Source of the DNA: Entomortierella parvispora
Lineage: Eukaryota > Mortierellomycota > Mortierellomycetes > Mortierellales > Mortierellaceae
Length of the DNA: 64,000 bases
Direction: 5' to 3'
Assembly: GCA_963573315.1 (NCBI GenBank)
Contig: OY752146.1
Coordinates: 2,232,001-2,296,000, forward strand
The notes under the pieces are model-generated. The model saw only the letters and a list, made by a program, of their open reading frames with translations, was not told the DNA's origin and searched no databases. Each line of letters starts with the position of its first letter. Within the stretch, counting starts at the first letter, position 1. The position numbers were made by a program, and so were the translations under genes. Below are positions 12,601 to 25,630 of the stretch, piece after piece.

Positions 12601-14463
12601 CTTTTTGGAATCAAAGCAAGAGGTAGAGTGGTAAAAGACGAGATTAGATCTTGCTAGGGGAATCACACCAAAACCCGTAGATGGACTCGGGCATTCGATC
12701 GCCTTCAATTGTCAAATATAATACCTCATCCGAGAAAGAAGGGCAGTAGCTCGATTCTTTGTAGAAAGGAGAGAAAAGAGAGAAAGGTGAAGGTGATAAT
12801 TGGGCAAAAATGGCAGCCACAGAGAAAGAGAGGGAGAGTAAGGAAGATCCTAGTCATTCCAAACCACGAGCACTTTGGTACCTTGAGCTATCTACCATGG
12901 GCCAAAGAAAACGTTGAGTTGCCGCCGCCGTGGTGTAGGCGTTGCAAGGGTGAAGAGGAGTGAAAGGGTCGACTTGGGTTGAAGCGATGAGATGGGATAA
13001 AAAGAGAGAGAGAGAGAAAGAGAGCAGATACAGCGCCCCTGTTCATTGCCCCTTTTAGGTCCATGCTATCACAAAGACAGATAGGACGGGCTCTTCTACT
13101 GCACCACATGGCAATGGGCGGTTGCGAGTGAGCCATGGAAGAAGGACAAGGAGACAGCCAGAGAGCCAGGCACATGTGGAGGGAGAGAGAGAGCGAGGAA
13201 GAAAAAAAGAGACGGCGTGGGTTGGCGTATCGTTTTTTCGTTTGATTGTGGTCCGTGTGTGGGGAAGGGTTTTGGTGCGTGTGTGGTCTGTGTGCCGGGA
13301 TGCACACACAGCGCATCAAACCATCAAATCGCACACCTCCGCCAATCGCACACACGCGCACGCGCGCAGGGACAGGACACCAAAGTAACGCGTTTTTCTT
13401 TTTTGCATCAACATGCACACATGACATGACATGCCGTGCATGCATGCAATGCAACACAACACAATGCAATGCAATCCCACCAAGCAGAGAGTGAATCCGT
13501 CCTCTTTCTCTCTTTCTTTCTCATTTCCTTCTTCTCCTTCATTTCATTCGGTCATTCCTCCTCTTCTTACGACGACAACAACAACAGCAACCACAGGATC
13601 CCCACCCTCCTTTTCTCGTCATTTAACCCTTTGGGTCTCCGTCTCCTGTTGCCGTGTTGGTTGGTTGTTGCTGGTTGGTTAGGTGGATGGTTGGCTTTCT
13701 TTCCTTCTCTCTCTGCCTCTTCGTCCGTCTCTGTCTCTCTGTCTCCTCCCTCCCTCCATCTCCTGCTTTGTGTCCTTCCCCCTCCTTGTATCTTGTCTCG
13801 TCCTTCCCTCTCTCTGTCAGTCAGTCAGTCAGTCAGTCAGTCAGTACCGTCTCCTCGTTCTCCTGCGTTGCCGTCCCTCATTGTCCTCATTTGCTCATTC
13901 CTCTCCCACCCCCCCTTCTCATTCATTCAGTCACCTCTTACCCACCCTCTTTGCTCATTGCTCACTTTCTATTTCCAACGTGTAAACGACATAACAGAAA
14001 ACCACTTTGTCCCACGGATCTGACCTCCCTGGGGGAGGCACACGCTGCTCTTTTTTCCTTCATCTCTTCTTCCCCGCCTCTTTCTCCCTATCACGACTCC
14101 ACGAGCATTACACAAACGCGTCTGTTCTCAATCTAACCCAAACTTATCGCCCTTTTCTTTTCATTCTTCTCTCTTTTCTCTCTTCTCCAACTCTTTCCTC
14201 CTTAACTCTCCCATTCCCTACCTTTTCCTCTCTTCATTTTTGCTCTAGACTCTTCTTGCCCTCTAGTCAAGATAACCCCCCTTTCCCAAACTACCGCGCA
14301 CGTATTCCTGGGTTAACCTCGTAGATCGCGCGTTTCGTTTACATTCTTCCCCACCCTGCACTCTCCGAGTCCACTCTCTTCTCACTGCCTCAATTGCGAT
14401 TGCCCAATTCCCCCTCCCTCCTCTCTCTCTCCCTTCTGACTCTGTGCCCATTCCATAAGCACC
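9656..14463. other. 4.8-kb gene-poor, pyrimidine-rich upstream region
   Basis: No gene could be supported. The plus strand from ~11,150 to 14,460 is dominated by CT-rich tracts (for example 11,220-11,270, 13,500-13,560 and 13,690-13,960), with A-runs near 10,866 and 10,978 and a GA microsatellite near 12,488-12,507. Frames in this stretch are Ser/Leu/Phe translations of the tracts. The region ends at the start codon of a Gln-rich protein, so it probably holds its promoter and a long 5' UTR. CT-rich tracts upstream of start codons are common in fungal genes. Confidence 0.4.
13817..13845. repeat. (CAGT)n tetranucleotide microsatellite
   Basis: About seven perfect copies of the TCAG/CAGT tetramer in the CT-rich upstream region of the gene at 14,464. 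A simple slippage-prone repeat; no function is implied. Confidence 0.9.
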
Positions 14464-15153
14464 ATGGGTCTCACGAGCCTGCTCAAAAAGAAAAAGTCAA
14501 GGGGCGAGAATCTCTCGTCCCTGTCCAGTGGCATACAGAGCAACAAGGCTTGTTCTTCCTCAGTCTCTGGAACTTCTGTCGACGCGCTACCAATGTCACT
14601 CAACATCAGAACAGACAACCAAAATCTGTCTGTACCCTCAGGTGAGCCTCTGTCGCTGTCGCTGATGGACGATATCATGGATGAGCTCGCAGGGACGACG
14701 CCAGATACTCCACAACCAAAGCAGCGTCTGCCCAAGGATTTCACCGGTAAGGTTTTTTTTGAACCCTTGCCTTTAATTCCAGGTCGTACAGAAGCAGTAA
14801 AATGACAAAGAGACTGACCCCATTCCCGGATTCCTCTCTCTCTCATTCTATCTCTCCGTTCCCTCCCCCCTCATTTTTTCCCCCCCATCTTTGTTCTCCA
14901 ACCTCCTTGTCTGCCACGTGTTCGATCCCGCATGCCAGACCTTGGACTTTCTTTCGAACTATCTCGGCAGCTGGATCTAGGCACCTCTGAATCTGCAGAC
15001 ACTCCCTCGGCGTCCTCAAGACCATCTTCTTCTGGAGATGCACCCAACAGCACTAATCCTAACACAGCCTCTTCCGTCAGCAACGGACCAATCAAGTCGG
15101 TAGGAAAACTGGGACAGAACAGCGCCTTCAAGGACAATGCATTCTTGCGATCG

Positions 15154-15186
<33 letters not shown>

Positions 15187-17619
15187 AAGTTCACCACGGC
15201 GACAACAACAACAAAGGGTGTCTCTAATAACAATAACAATAATAACAACAACAGCACCACGTCATCGTCACTTTTGCGGGGTAGTATCCTCTCCAAGGAG
15301 GCCGAAGAAAAGGCTGAAGCTGCTGCTAAGCTCCGAGAGGCGTCTAAGAAGGCGAATGCTCAGTTGCCGAGCGACGACGAGGGCAGTGATTCTTCGGAAG
15401 CTGAAAACTCGGACGATGAAGAGCTTTCGCCCCGGAAACAAAGACAGCTTCAACAAAGGCTCCTGCAGCAACAACAGCAGGCAGCCCTTCAACAACAACT
15501 GGAGGAGCAACAACTCCGTGACCTCGATGGTAATGGAATCGACCCCATGATTACCAAGAGCCGTCGAGGTAGCGTCAGCAGCTGGCCACCCAAGCCAGTG
15601 GAGGTCAACCATGAGGCAGTCATCGATCGAATGAAAGATAGGCACCGTGCAGTTCTGGCGGGGGCTCAAGCTGCGGCCATGGATGACTACTATGAGGAGT
15701 ACATGGATGAATATGGGCGCATGCACCCACAACAGCAGCCAATGCAGCAACCAGGTCCTCTTGCCTACAACATGCAGTACGGAATGGATCCCAATATGAT
15801 GTACACTATGGACGATTTCCGTTTTCAGCCCCAACAAATGTACTACAACCAGAGTATCCCTTCTCATAACATGGCCAATGTCATGCCTTACGGACATCAG
15901 GGCATGAACAGTCTATCTGGGTACATGTACAACATGCCCCCAACTGTCCCCATCGGCGCTGGTTATCCCATGATGCAGGGCGGTCCCTTCCCTGGTCTCA
16001 TGGGTCCCCTGGCCCACTTCCATGGGCAATCGCGTGACCAAGGTAGCACTGCCAGCTCCGAGGTGTCAGGTCCTACCATGGGCCATATCGACCTGAACGC
16101 GTCGCCGCGCCGTAGCTCCCGACAGCAAAGCACGACCAGCTCATCTGCACGTATTTCAGAAGACTCGTGGGGCACTGAGCCGTACCATATTTCGAGCATG
16201 TCCACTCAAAAGACCTTGCTGAGCGATAGTGGATATGGTGGCAACGGTGACAGCACGAGCGATCTTCCCCTGGATAACTCACAAGAGGATCTCCGGTCCC
16301 AAGAGTTTGAATGCGACAAGGCCAGTGCAAAGTCGGACGATGTCACTAAAGTGGTCCAGGTGCTTTCTGTCGGTCAAGTTGAAAGCGAGGAGAATCATGT
16401 TCCATCGCCTCCCAATTCCATCACTGAGGACGACCCCGAGTCGCTGAAGGATGGCGACACCACTTTGCTGGGTTCTTTGACGGATGCCAAAGATTCGAGC
16501 GTGCCTTCGACTTCATCCATTGCGCAAAGTGCTCAAGACGAGAACGAGGAAGAGTCTTCAGATGATGATGATCAGCCGATTATCCTCAGTCGGAGAGGTA
16601 GCGCCCGAGGACAGATCTTGCCCCCCAAACTCAATACGTTCATTTCTTCGAACGGAGTCGAATACCCCGAGGATGCCATGATCACACCCGTCAGCAATGT
16701 GTCGTATCTGGCCCACGGCATGTATCAGCCAATACAAGGACCTACCAACATTCCTTCGCATATGGCCTACACTCCACAACAGCAGCCGTCAGCTTATGGA
16801 TCCTCCATTCCTATGGGATACCAGTTTCCTTCTCCACCTGTTGTTTCGGCTGCCATGGGTCACCAACACAGTTACTCCATCGATCGTGTAATGCCTGTCT
16901 CTGGAGGACCTGGCCAGACCGGAATGAATGGAAATGCTGTCGGAGGAGGAGGACCCATGATGGTTCGTCGACCAGTCGCAGTGCCCAACGGAGGGTATAT
17001 TCAGTCAGCTGGACCCAAACAAGGGATGGTAGGGTCGGGCGGCAACGGCAACATCAACAATACCGCTAGTGGATCGCCCGTTCTTTCGCCTTACCCTATT
17101 CCACCGACAACGCTCTTGCATCCGGGACCACGACGATCACAATCGATGCGTGTTCGACCCCAACCGCAAAAATCGACCATGCGAATGGACGTGACACCTC
17201 GGCAGGCGCAACAGCAACAACAACAGCAAAACCAACCCCTCAGTCAACAGTCGAATCAACAACAACAACAACAACTACTACTGCAGCAGCAGCAGCAGCA
17301 GCAGCAAGCAGCGTCTCGGAGTCGTGCATCTATGGACTATGTCCGTCTACCGAACGGAGGATACCAACCCGCCATGGAGTACAATGGTGGAAACTTTTTG
17401 CAGCAGCAATCTCAACAAAACTACGTGATGCAACAACATCAAATCATGGGCTCGCCTCAGCAGTCGCATGCATTTATTGATAAACAACAACTACAACAAC
17501 AACAGCAACAACAGCAACAGCAAGGATATTATACGGGGCATGCTCAAGGGTTCGGATACCTTCCGAATGACCCATATATGGCTCACCCCCATCAACAGAT
17601 GTATGCCACCCGGCGCTGA
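14464..17619 (+). CDS. Glutamine-rich disordered protein, unknown function
   Basis: Two exons, 14464-14746 and 14939-17619 (2964 nt, 987 aa), joined across a 192-nt GT-AG intron that preserves phase (DFT|DLGLSFEL). No catalytic domain is recognisable. The N-terminus is short and basic (MGLTSLLKKKKSR). An acidic/coiled segment (about residues 215-285: EEKAEAAAKLREASKK, then DDEGSDSSEAENSDDEE) leads into long poly-Gln and poly-Asn tracts. The block with most folded character is near residues 300-350 (KPVEVNHEAVIDRMKDRHRA, DDYYEEYMDEYGR). Many RRxS motifs (RRGS, RRSS, RRSQS) look like basophilic-kinase sites. The composition resembles fungal transcriptional or signalling scaffolds. A shorter product from the ATG at 14,932 is conceivable but would lack the conserved first exon. 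Confidence 0.85.
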
Positions 17620-18087
17620 TAGAGCCCCCGCTTGAGCGCGCTCTCCCGTCTTTATCATCTGGATCTCTCCAAAACAAAACAAAAAAAATGTCAATCAAAA
17701 AAACTTGATCATCTACAGACGCAGCTATTTTTTTTTTAGTTTCTTCCTATCTTTCTTTCTTTCTTTATCGTCTTGTTCCTCTTTATTTCGAGAAGCATGG
17801 AGACTGATTACATGCCAAAAAATAATAAAATCGTTCCCAAATCATCTCTTTCACTTGTTGTTTGCCCTAATGATATGGTTACGAAAGACAATGAAGCATA
17901 TGTTTATATATGAGAGTGGGGAGATGGGTATTGTAGGTGTGTAGCACCTAAGTTTTCAGTCTATAGACACTACTTTTTCCAGGACCATCAGGTCCAAAGT
18001 GCGATTCTCGTTGGAGACAGATGGCAGCTCTGACTATAGCGCTGGCGCTGAGGGGGATGTTGAAAAGTCGAGCGGATGACGAGCTGA
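17620..18087. other. Convergent intergenic region
   Basis: Lies between the 3' ends of the Gln-rich gene and the mitochondrial carrier. It has T-rich and A-rich stretches (17,731-17,770 and 17,816-17,832) consistent with 3' processing signals from both sides. No coding sequence seen. Confidence 0.5.
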
Positions 18088-19907
18088 TTATTCATCAATC
18101 TTGCGGAGCCAACGCATTGTCAACTCAAAGGAAGTGAGTGCACAAGCATTCGTTGGGAACGCACGGAGCAAGCATGGCAAGAAACCTATTTAGAACCCAT
18201 CACAAGAGCAAACCCGTTAATACCATCTTTTGATCGAAAGAAGACCAACAGGGAGAGAGGCGAGTATTTTTACCTCTGTAGAATCCTCTGAGACCATCGG
18301 TCCTGTAAATGTGCTTAAAACAACTGACCATGGAAGGGAAGGGCGGGTTCTTGACATCCGGTTGTGTCATGATCTTGTTCTTGACGACATCTAATATGAT
18401 AGAAAACAAAGCAAAGTCCTTAGATCTCCTGACGCTTCCTTCTCCCCTTCACCTTTTTCAGTAGTATATCTCGTTCCTCCTCCTCTTACCACAAGGGAAG
18501 GCGAATACCCAAAAGGTATTGGCACCCAATCCTCCAGCCCAGAAATTGATGGCTGCTTCCGACATATTGGTATGTTTTCTCATCTGACTGGCGTAAATCT
18601 ATGAAATCCATTTTCAGGAAACGAGTCCCTGAAAGGTGAATAAATTGTTTGGATATCCGAACACAATCAATCGCAAAAGAAAAGGCTGAGGGTGGTTTAC
18701 CTCGTAGCTGCTCCACCACATAAAGAACCAACTCCGGAACCACAGAGTCGCTGACAGGCCCTTCCATAGACCAGTGATACCATTGTTCCGTACCTACATG
18801 TCGGAAAAAAAAATGAAATAAAAGAGTGAGAACGCCAGTACAATATCTGCAAACAGTGTTCCTAAAAGACAGGCCAAGTTTTGATCTTTTTACCAATTGC
18901 CTTGCGCAATCAATAGGACCAGTATAGAGCTTTGTCTTTGCGTCGTATTGGATTTGAAGTCGTGCTTTGATATGTTCAATGGGTGCAGCGATAAAAGACA
19001 CGGTGACTCCAGCTCCGATTCCTGCCACTCCACTCCAGAACGGGGTCAGTCGGACATTTGGATCGCCTCCTTGTAGGATCAAGCGGTAATATGACAAAGA
19101 TCCCAACCTAAAAAAAAAAGACAAGTTGTTCACTTTGTGGTGAGTGAAAGACATTTTTGGCCAAAAGCATGAACACGATGGAGGAGACGGGGACACTAGA
19201 TGGGAATCATTTGAGTCACAACGTTACATGACACTATCCATGAAAGCCCATCCAATCAAGGGAGGTGTAGCACCTATTTTTTTGCGCATGGTGGAGATGA
19301 GAGAAAAAAGATATCAATTGGATGCTGTGAAGAACGCGTGCGTGTTGAGAGTCCAAAACAAACAACTCTTGTTTCCTCGGAACTAACTTTACCCTTGTAG
19401 AGAGCACGGGGACCTTCCTTGCGGATCGTTTCTGTAAGGCAATGCCATGGTCCTCTGAATCGATCTGCTCCTGACGTCTACTTGGAACAAGGAATTGAGT
19501 AAGAGGTTCGAAGAAGGACAAGACAGTGACGGGGAGGAGGGGAACAACAGCAGCCCTTTGATGTACCTGCATGCGGACTTTGATTGTATCTATGGAATGG
19601 CAAAGAGCAAACAATCGGACGATCAGAATCCAACTGCCAGGGCTCAACGATGAAAAAGTAGGAGGGGCAGAGGGAGGGACAGCACAGGATTTGTTTTTGA
19701 CAAGACCGAAATCAAGAGCAAAAGTATGTCTTTGTTTTTGACGCCCCACTTACCGAAAGGATGGCCGACCACCAGCTTGGTGACGCCCGAGGTGACCCCG
19801 GCGACAAACCCATGGAACTTTTTCTGGTTGGCCTTGTTCTCGCTTGCGAGAGGTGTGGGCACAGGTTTGAGAGCTGTTGTGGGGGGAGAAGAGATGGAGA
19901 CGCTCAT
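18088..19907 (-). CDS. Mitochondrial carrier family (SLC25) transporter
   Basis: Nine minus-strand exons: 19907-19754, 19589-19567, 19477-19393, 19273-19228, 19107-18894, 18793-18701, 18583-18490, 18390-18274 and 18185-18088. They give 924 nt, 307 aa, the usual SLC25 size. The three-fold repeat is complete, each with its Px[D/E]xxK motif: PFDTIKVR (Pro50), PIEHIKAR (Pro145) and PCDVVKNK (Pro235). Such proteins exchange metabolites across the inner mitochondrial membrane with six transmembrane helices. The repeats (GPWHCLTETIRKEGPRALYKG, GLWKGLSATLWFRSW) most resemble the basic amino-acid/carnitine branch, but I cannot assign a substrate. Exons of 23 and 46 nt are unusually small. The start is the Met of MSVSISSPP, just before the conserved region; an upstream in-frame Met at 20,063 lacks support. 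Confidence 0.92.
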
Positions 19908-20323
19908 GCTGGTGTTCACAGGGTAATGTGAATGTGGAGGAGGGGATGGAGATGGGTCATGAGCCGGGGAAGGAAGAAGAGCAATTGCCCGCAATGCAAA
20001 GAACATAAAGTGCAGAAAAACGTTATCGCTCAGGCCCAACGGCCCAGCGGCCCAGCCCAGCACATGAAAAAAGTCACCTTAGTCACAGTCGGATCTGCAC
20101 GCGGATTGGATTGACTGTCAGCCAATCATATCGACGACAGCCGCTTTTGTCCGCCCTCAGACTGCGAGTAGTCGGTCCACCCATCCCATACATCCGACGC
20201 GACGCGACTGCACTGTCCTCGTCTTTCCTGCCCCTGCTCTCCCTTTCCTCTCTTGCGTCCACACTCCAGTATTTTCGTCCGCTCGTTCGATTTATTATTT
20301 TGAAGTTGTCTGCTGACTCGCCT

Positions 20324-23300
20324 CTAAAGGACTCTTCCTGTCATTTTCTGTCCAATCGGCAGCAGCGTGAATCGGGCCGTCAACGGCGCCATTGCAAACA
20401 CATGCGGAGACTTTTCTACGACGTTGACTTTCCGTTTGCTAGAAATAGGATCAGAAAGGCCAAAAACACGTTTGTTAGGAACTGTAAAAATCACTGTCGC
20501 CGTGAAAAGAGAACATTCTACCAAAATCAGTATCGACGTTTTGATCTTTACCTTTCCATAGGGTTCAATTGGACCAGCAATCCCAAAAGCACGGCCACCC
20601 GACTGTACTGACGATCCGCATTGATATCCAACGGCTTATCAAAGACAGCGACGTTAATAGGATCAATCTACAAAACAAACAGAAGAAAAGAAGAAGGGGC
20701 ATTAAATGACAGTTCGTTCAAGTGGAGATCAATGGATCCGGTAAGATAAAAAAGCAAGGCCGCTTGCTTCACTTACATATCCCTTGATAGTACTCGTAAC
20801 CGACTGAACAAGCCTCCTGAGTCTTTGGTCGGCATCCCTTTCCTTTTCCTGACTGGGTTGGAATACAATATTCAAAAATTTGACGTCGAACAGCAGCTGC
20901 ATGGCTCCCCTTTCGGACAGGAGGGTCGGGTTCTTTGCCGGGTCGGATACTGAGGGTAGTTCTTGGACTTCTTCTGAAATCACCACGACGTCCTTCAAGA
21001 ATTGTTCGGTCGTCGTAAAAGCCACCCGCGCCAACTTTGCAGACAGAACCTGGACCAGTTCGGGTCTCATGAACCCAGTACCGACTCTGTGCATTTCTTG
21101 CACAACTTGGTGCAGTGCTGTCAGCAACAGGGTTGAACCATGGAAAGGTAACAGCGTCTTGGATTCTTCTCCTGCTGGACTGGACAAAGTCGGCGAAGGC
21201 TTAGACGACTCCTTGGACAGACCGGATGATTTTGGCGAAGGTACGGGATTGGCACTGGGGATAGGCTCCCACGAAAGAGTCGAGAGATCCGTCCAGGAAG
21301 AGTATTGCAGATAATGTCTCATACCCCGTGTAAACGTCCATTCGATGCTCGAGATCCATGCCTCATGAGACAGCAAGTACACTTTCTGGAGTCCCTGAAC
21401 AAGCCCCTGAACTTGAGTTTCCACATTCGCCTTTTGCGCACGAGCCTGGGCAAAAGTAGCCGCCGAAGATCGGTCCCGTGGTGGTACCATAGCGCGCTGA
21501 AGGGCATCTCCCATGGATCCTACGCTAGAAGCAATCCGACCAATGGTCATGGCGCGATCCATGGCGGAAAGAGTGAGACGGGCCTTTTCTGGTTTGCGTA
21601 CAGCGTCCTGGACGAGTCGTTCCAACCCAAAAGTATACGCCTTGATGCACTCTACAAACTGGCCCTGATAAAATTCTGTAATCTCTGATATGTCAGTCCT
21701 GGCCTCAAAGAGATCTAGAGACTCTTGACGGTCATGATCATCCTCGTCCAACTCTTGCAATTTTCCAAAGACCGCTTCTTTGTTATAGACCAACGCTTGT
21801 TCCGCATCTGACCGGATTGCTGCCAGTTTATCCTCAAAAACTTTGGTAGTCTGTGCCACCAGATCAGTCTTGCCTCCAACATACTCGCGGATACGCTGTA
21901 TCAGAGGCTCTGTAGCACTGGGCAAGGAAGCACCTTTGGTGACGGCAGAGTCGTGCCACACGAATCGGCCAAGATCATGGTTAGGGTCGTCCTCATCATC
22001 CAGTTCCCCTAGTCGCTGCCGCAATACCTTCTCGGGTTGATGTGATAGTTCTTCGAGAGAATAGACAATGATGTCCTGAATCGCTCTGCTGAATCCCGCT
22101 CGCAAGACATCGTTCCAGAGACTGGCAGTCTTTCCGAGAAGCAGCCGGCAAACGTCATTCCAAGGGCTCTTGGCTGATTTAGACGTCAACGCATACTCGT
22201 CTTGTTGTAAAACTGCCCAAACGCGGGCACGGATCTGAACCATCTCTGCGCTTGTCTGAACTCGCTGAAGTAACACTTCCAAGGCGCCACCGAACATAAG
22301 GCGAACATCCTCCATCCAGAGACGAACACCATCAAGGACTTCCTTTTGTGCAAACTTGGCCCGGCTCCCCTCCAGCTGAATGGTGGGCGTAAAGTTCTGG
22401 ATAGACTCTGGTAGGTAGCGAACCAACAGGTGGACATTGGGTGTGGTCGGGTATAATTTCGGAATGACGGATGCTGAAAGGCCCACCGGGGCCGAGGGTA
22501 AAAGGATTGTAGACGAGAACTCGTCCTTGGAAGAAGAGGCAGAGGGGGAGCTGGTCCTGACAGGAGATGGGCTCGTGAAGGTATTTTTCAAACTCTTGAG
22601 ATGACGTTCAAAAGGGGAAACTTGATCCCGTTCCGGTTCCAGAAACACACCTGCTACGTGGTGCAGGGTAGATTGGAGGACCTCAAGAGCGTGCAAGATA
22701 TGATCGCCAACGTTGCCATCCTTGGACTCGAGCGCCTCCTTGATAGCAGATTGTCTTTGAGTCAAGAGAAGTCGAAACATATCCTTGATCGTCACATCGT
22801 CCAGCAACATGATAGCGCACATGGTCTCAACAACATCCTATAGTATTCATTGACAAAGATTGGTTAGCCTGATGTTCTAAAGACATGTCTTTGCGCCCTG
22901 TTATCTCTTCCTAAAACTAACCAAGTTTGATCCTTTTGTCAGTTTGAGATGTCGCGTGCTCTTTTGAAGGATTTGTGCTTTGAAATGACTGACGGCGTCC
23001 CACTGCCGAGCAACAACAGGGAATGTTTCCTAGAGCCAAGCAAGAGAGTGATTAATGATTGCAGTGGACACTGTGATGACAGCCTCGGATAGGGAAAACG
23101 TTGGGAGTCCTTACCATGACCTTGACAGACCTCTTCGCCTCTTCGTTTACATCGGCATCCAAATTTTTGTAAATGGCCTTGCTGAGAAGGTAAACTCGAC
23201 CTGCGGTCAAAAAGTGGTTGCTTTCCATGTTTCGCCAGATCTATACATGTTCAACCTCTCCGTTAGAAAATCGAGAATAGAACTTGTGTCCATTTATGTT

Positions 23301-24069
23301 GCACTATCAAAGAGTTCATACCTGCTCGGGCGCATCCGCCAAGAGTTTGATCTGTGCCGCCGACGTGTACAGCGACTTTTTCATGTCATCTAAAACAGAA
23401 AAGAGTGCAGACATCAACCATTGCATTAGGTCATCATCTATCGCTACATTCCTCAGCCGATCGCGGTGAAGAGGCAGTGTCTTTTTCCGAGTGTCTATTA
23501 TTCTCTTTTCCTTACCTACGGCGCCCGTCTGCTCCTTCATGGTCTTTGTCGCCACGGATCGCTTCAAGGCATGGATATCGCATGAATTCCGCATTTTTGA
23601 TATGTTGCCCTGTACTGAAAGCGCCGTTTCCTTCATTCTAACGATGCAGTCGGCTGCGCCGATAAGGTCCCGGTATCTCTCACTAAGATGAACAGAAAAA
23701 GAAATGTCAGAGTCCATTGACCATTGGTTTTTATGCGTTTAAAGATGAACAGCTAGTTTCATTCTCTCTTACCCAACCATCATCCGAAGCTCTTGCTTTT
23801 TGTTCTCAATGTCGGTTCTATGTTGAAGGAGAGCCAAGGAGAGTGAGAAGAGATGCAGATGTCCGTCATAACCCTTGTCTGATGGTTCGCATTCAGTTCA
23901 GGTCCACTTTTTTTCTTTTCGCGCAAGTTTGTTTCCTGCATGGACGTTGGTTGTAATCTCTGTACCTGGTCCTTCGTTCATAAACATTGAGCTCGGGCAC
24001 ACTGAGTCTCATGAAGAGCTCATCCGCATCCACGACCTTTCCTGTGGTGCGCGTGTCGTTAGCTGCCAT
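20324..24069 (-). CDS. COG1: COG1, conserved oligomeric Golgi complex subunit 1
   Basis: Nine minus-strand exons: 24069-23966, 23817-23773, 23682-23516, 23389-23322, 23240-23115, 23029-22922, 22837-20777, 20667-20552 and 20438-20324 (2910 nt, 969 aa). The N-terminus carries the Vps51/COG1 region: DADELFMRLSVPEL, then ENKKQELRMMVGERYRDLIG, AADCIVRMKETALSV and ISKMRNSC. This helical-bundle pattern is typical of tethering subunits. COG tethers vesicles in retrograde intra-Golgi traffic, and COG1 links the two lobes of the complex. Exon 7 (687 codons) holds the long, weakly conserved helical body with Ser/Pro-rich loops. It is followed on the same strand by the carrier gene, 416 bp downstream, and preceded by INSIG with a 175-bp gap. 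The last intron has a good acceptor (TTTCTAG), but its exact junction is less certain than the others. Confidence 0.93.
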
Positions 24070-24244
24070 GGCAATGTTGGTCAGAGGTCCTCCAGCTTTT
24101 TAGTGTGATGAAGAAAGGAAGAGATGGGCGGAAGGCGAAGGCAACAAGTCACTCTGTCGGCTCAATTATCTTGAATGATTTTATGGTTTATTATATTCGA
24201 GATAAAAAAAGTGGGTATATTTTTTGAACTTGGCGGGGTGCGGT

Positions 24245-25630
24245 TTACTCGGCCTTCAGATGCATCCGAGTCGTGTTCCGTTGGTACCATGCCTCAGGCA
24301 CAACATCCAGCTGCCGACCAATGCTCCCAAAGCATACTGATGATGAGTACAAGATACAGGGGATCCATGACCCTACTCCAAAAAAGTCTGCCCGAGTAAA
24401 ACTATTTCACAAAAAAACACAGTGTTATGAACATTAGCAATTGCGTTGGGTAAGAGGTTTGGGCACATAGCTCGTTCTCAAGAAGAAACAAACATCCATC
24501 CCCCAACTTACGTATACCATCCGTTTAGGACAAGAAAATAGGCTACCAATGTGCCCGTGGATGCCACCAAAAGCGAAATCATAAAACCATGGGCGGTTCT
24601 GTCAAACCAGAACCAAAGTCCAACAGAAATCAGGGCCAGCGTGCAAGAGACTTGAAGACTACTTGTCCAGGGCAACTTGGATGCTGCGTAATTGACACCG
24701 ATAAATCCACCTAAACACCTGTGTTGAATGAAAATGAATGAAGGAATGAATGATATAACGGGTTAGCTTCCGCAGTAAGCTGTGGGTCAACATTGTGCGT
24801 GCCACCAAGATGGCGAGTGTTGTTCATTCGGGCCGGACATACCGCATCACACTGGACCAGTCGTGGCCGTTCCTCTCAACGCGTTTCCCCCACCAGAAAT
24901 AGTCCCCGAGCGGATAGATGGTCCCGATCAAGACTGCAGAGGCACCGCAGGTCGGGGGCAGCCACGAGGCCGTTTCCCAGAGCTGGGGGATATTGCTGGG
25001 GTACTCGATGAGGTGATGTTGGGTTTGCAGGTGATCAATGACGAGCGAAAATGCAAAGCCGAGCACAAACAGAATCAAAGCCCGGATCGGGTAATAGAGC
25101 GAGATCGTCACATCAAACAGAAACAGGAACGGTCCCTCTGAGACCAGGCGAAAGTCTGGCATGGGCGAAACATCATCGTCCTGGTGCTGGTGGTACTGCT
25201 CATCTTGTTGCGATGCATGTGCCTGAGAGATTGAGTCCCCGCCCTGCCCGCCGCTGTCCTGACGTTCGGAAGTGGGTCCGTGGTCAGTGCTGCTGTCGTT
25301 GCTGTAGTTGCTGTAGTTGCTGCTGATACTTCCACGGTGACCTAGTGTACTATTGTAGGCAACGGGCGAAGAAGGTGCAGAGGTGGTTGTTGTGGTCGTG
25401 GTGGTGGTCGTGATGATGGTCGTAGTCATGTACGCTGTCTTTCGCCGACGCGACAACTGCGGCGAGTCCTGATATTCGGTCAGGTTCGAGCACGAGGAAG
25501 AGGCAGAGAGTGTAGAGAGCAAGAGGTCATAGTTGTTGCTGTTGACGTTACATTCCACCTCCATTGCTTGGTCCATTGCTTGGTCCATGTCGGCAAAAAG
25601 GTCGGATGATGAATGAACGGAGGCTGCCAT
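24245..25630 (-). CDS. INSIG: INSIG-family ER membrane protein
   Basis: Three minus-strand exons: 25630-24843, 24718-24512 and 24401-24245 (1152 nt, 383 aa). The INSIG domain spans about residues 155-375 with hydrophobic segments such as ALILFVLGFAFSLVIDHL, SLQVSCTLALISVGLWFWF and FMISLLVASTGTLVAYFLVL. The family blocks CLGGFIGVNYAASKLPW and GSWIPC...GSIGRQLD are clear. INSIG proteins sit in the ER and regulate sterol synthesis by binding HMG-CoA reductase and, in some lineages, SCAP; yeast Nsg1/Nsg2 and S. pombe Ins1 are relatives. The N-terminal ~150 residues are disordered and include a poly-Thr tract and duplicated MDQA words. I chose MAASVHSSS because the frame upstream of it is unconserved. 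Confidence 0.93.

Noticed and set aside
13436-14136. Several long plus-strand frames rich in Ser, Leu and Phe
   Set aside because: They are translations of CT-rich tracts with all frames open by composition. No conserved residues.
15268-15897. 209-aa antisense frame across the Gln-rich gene
   Set aside because: A shadow of CAG/CAA repeats, which read as Leu/Val on the other strand.
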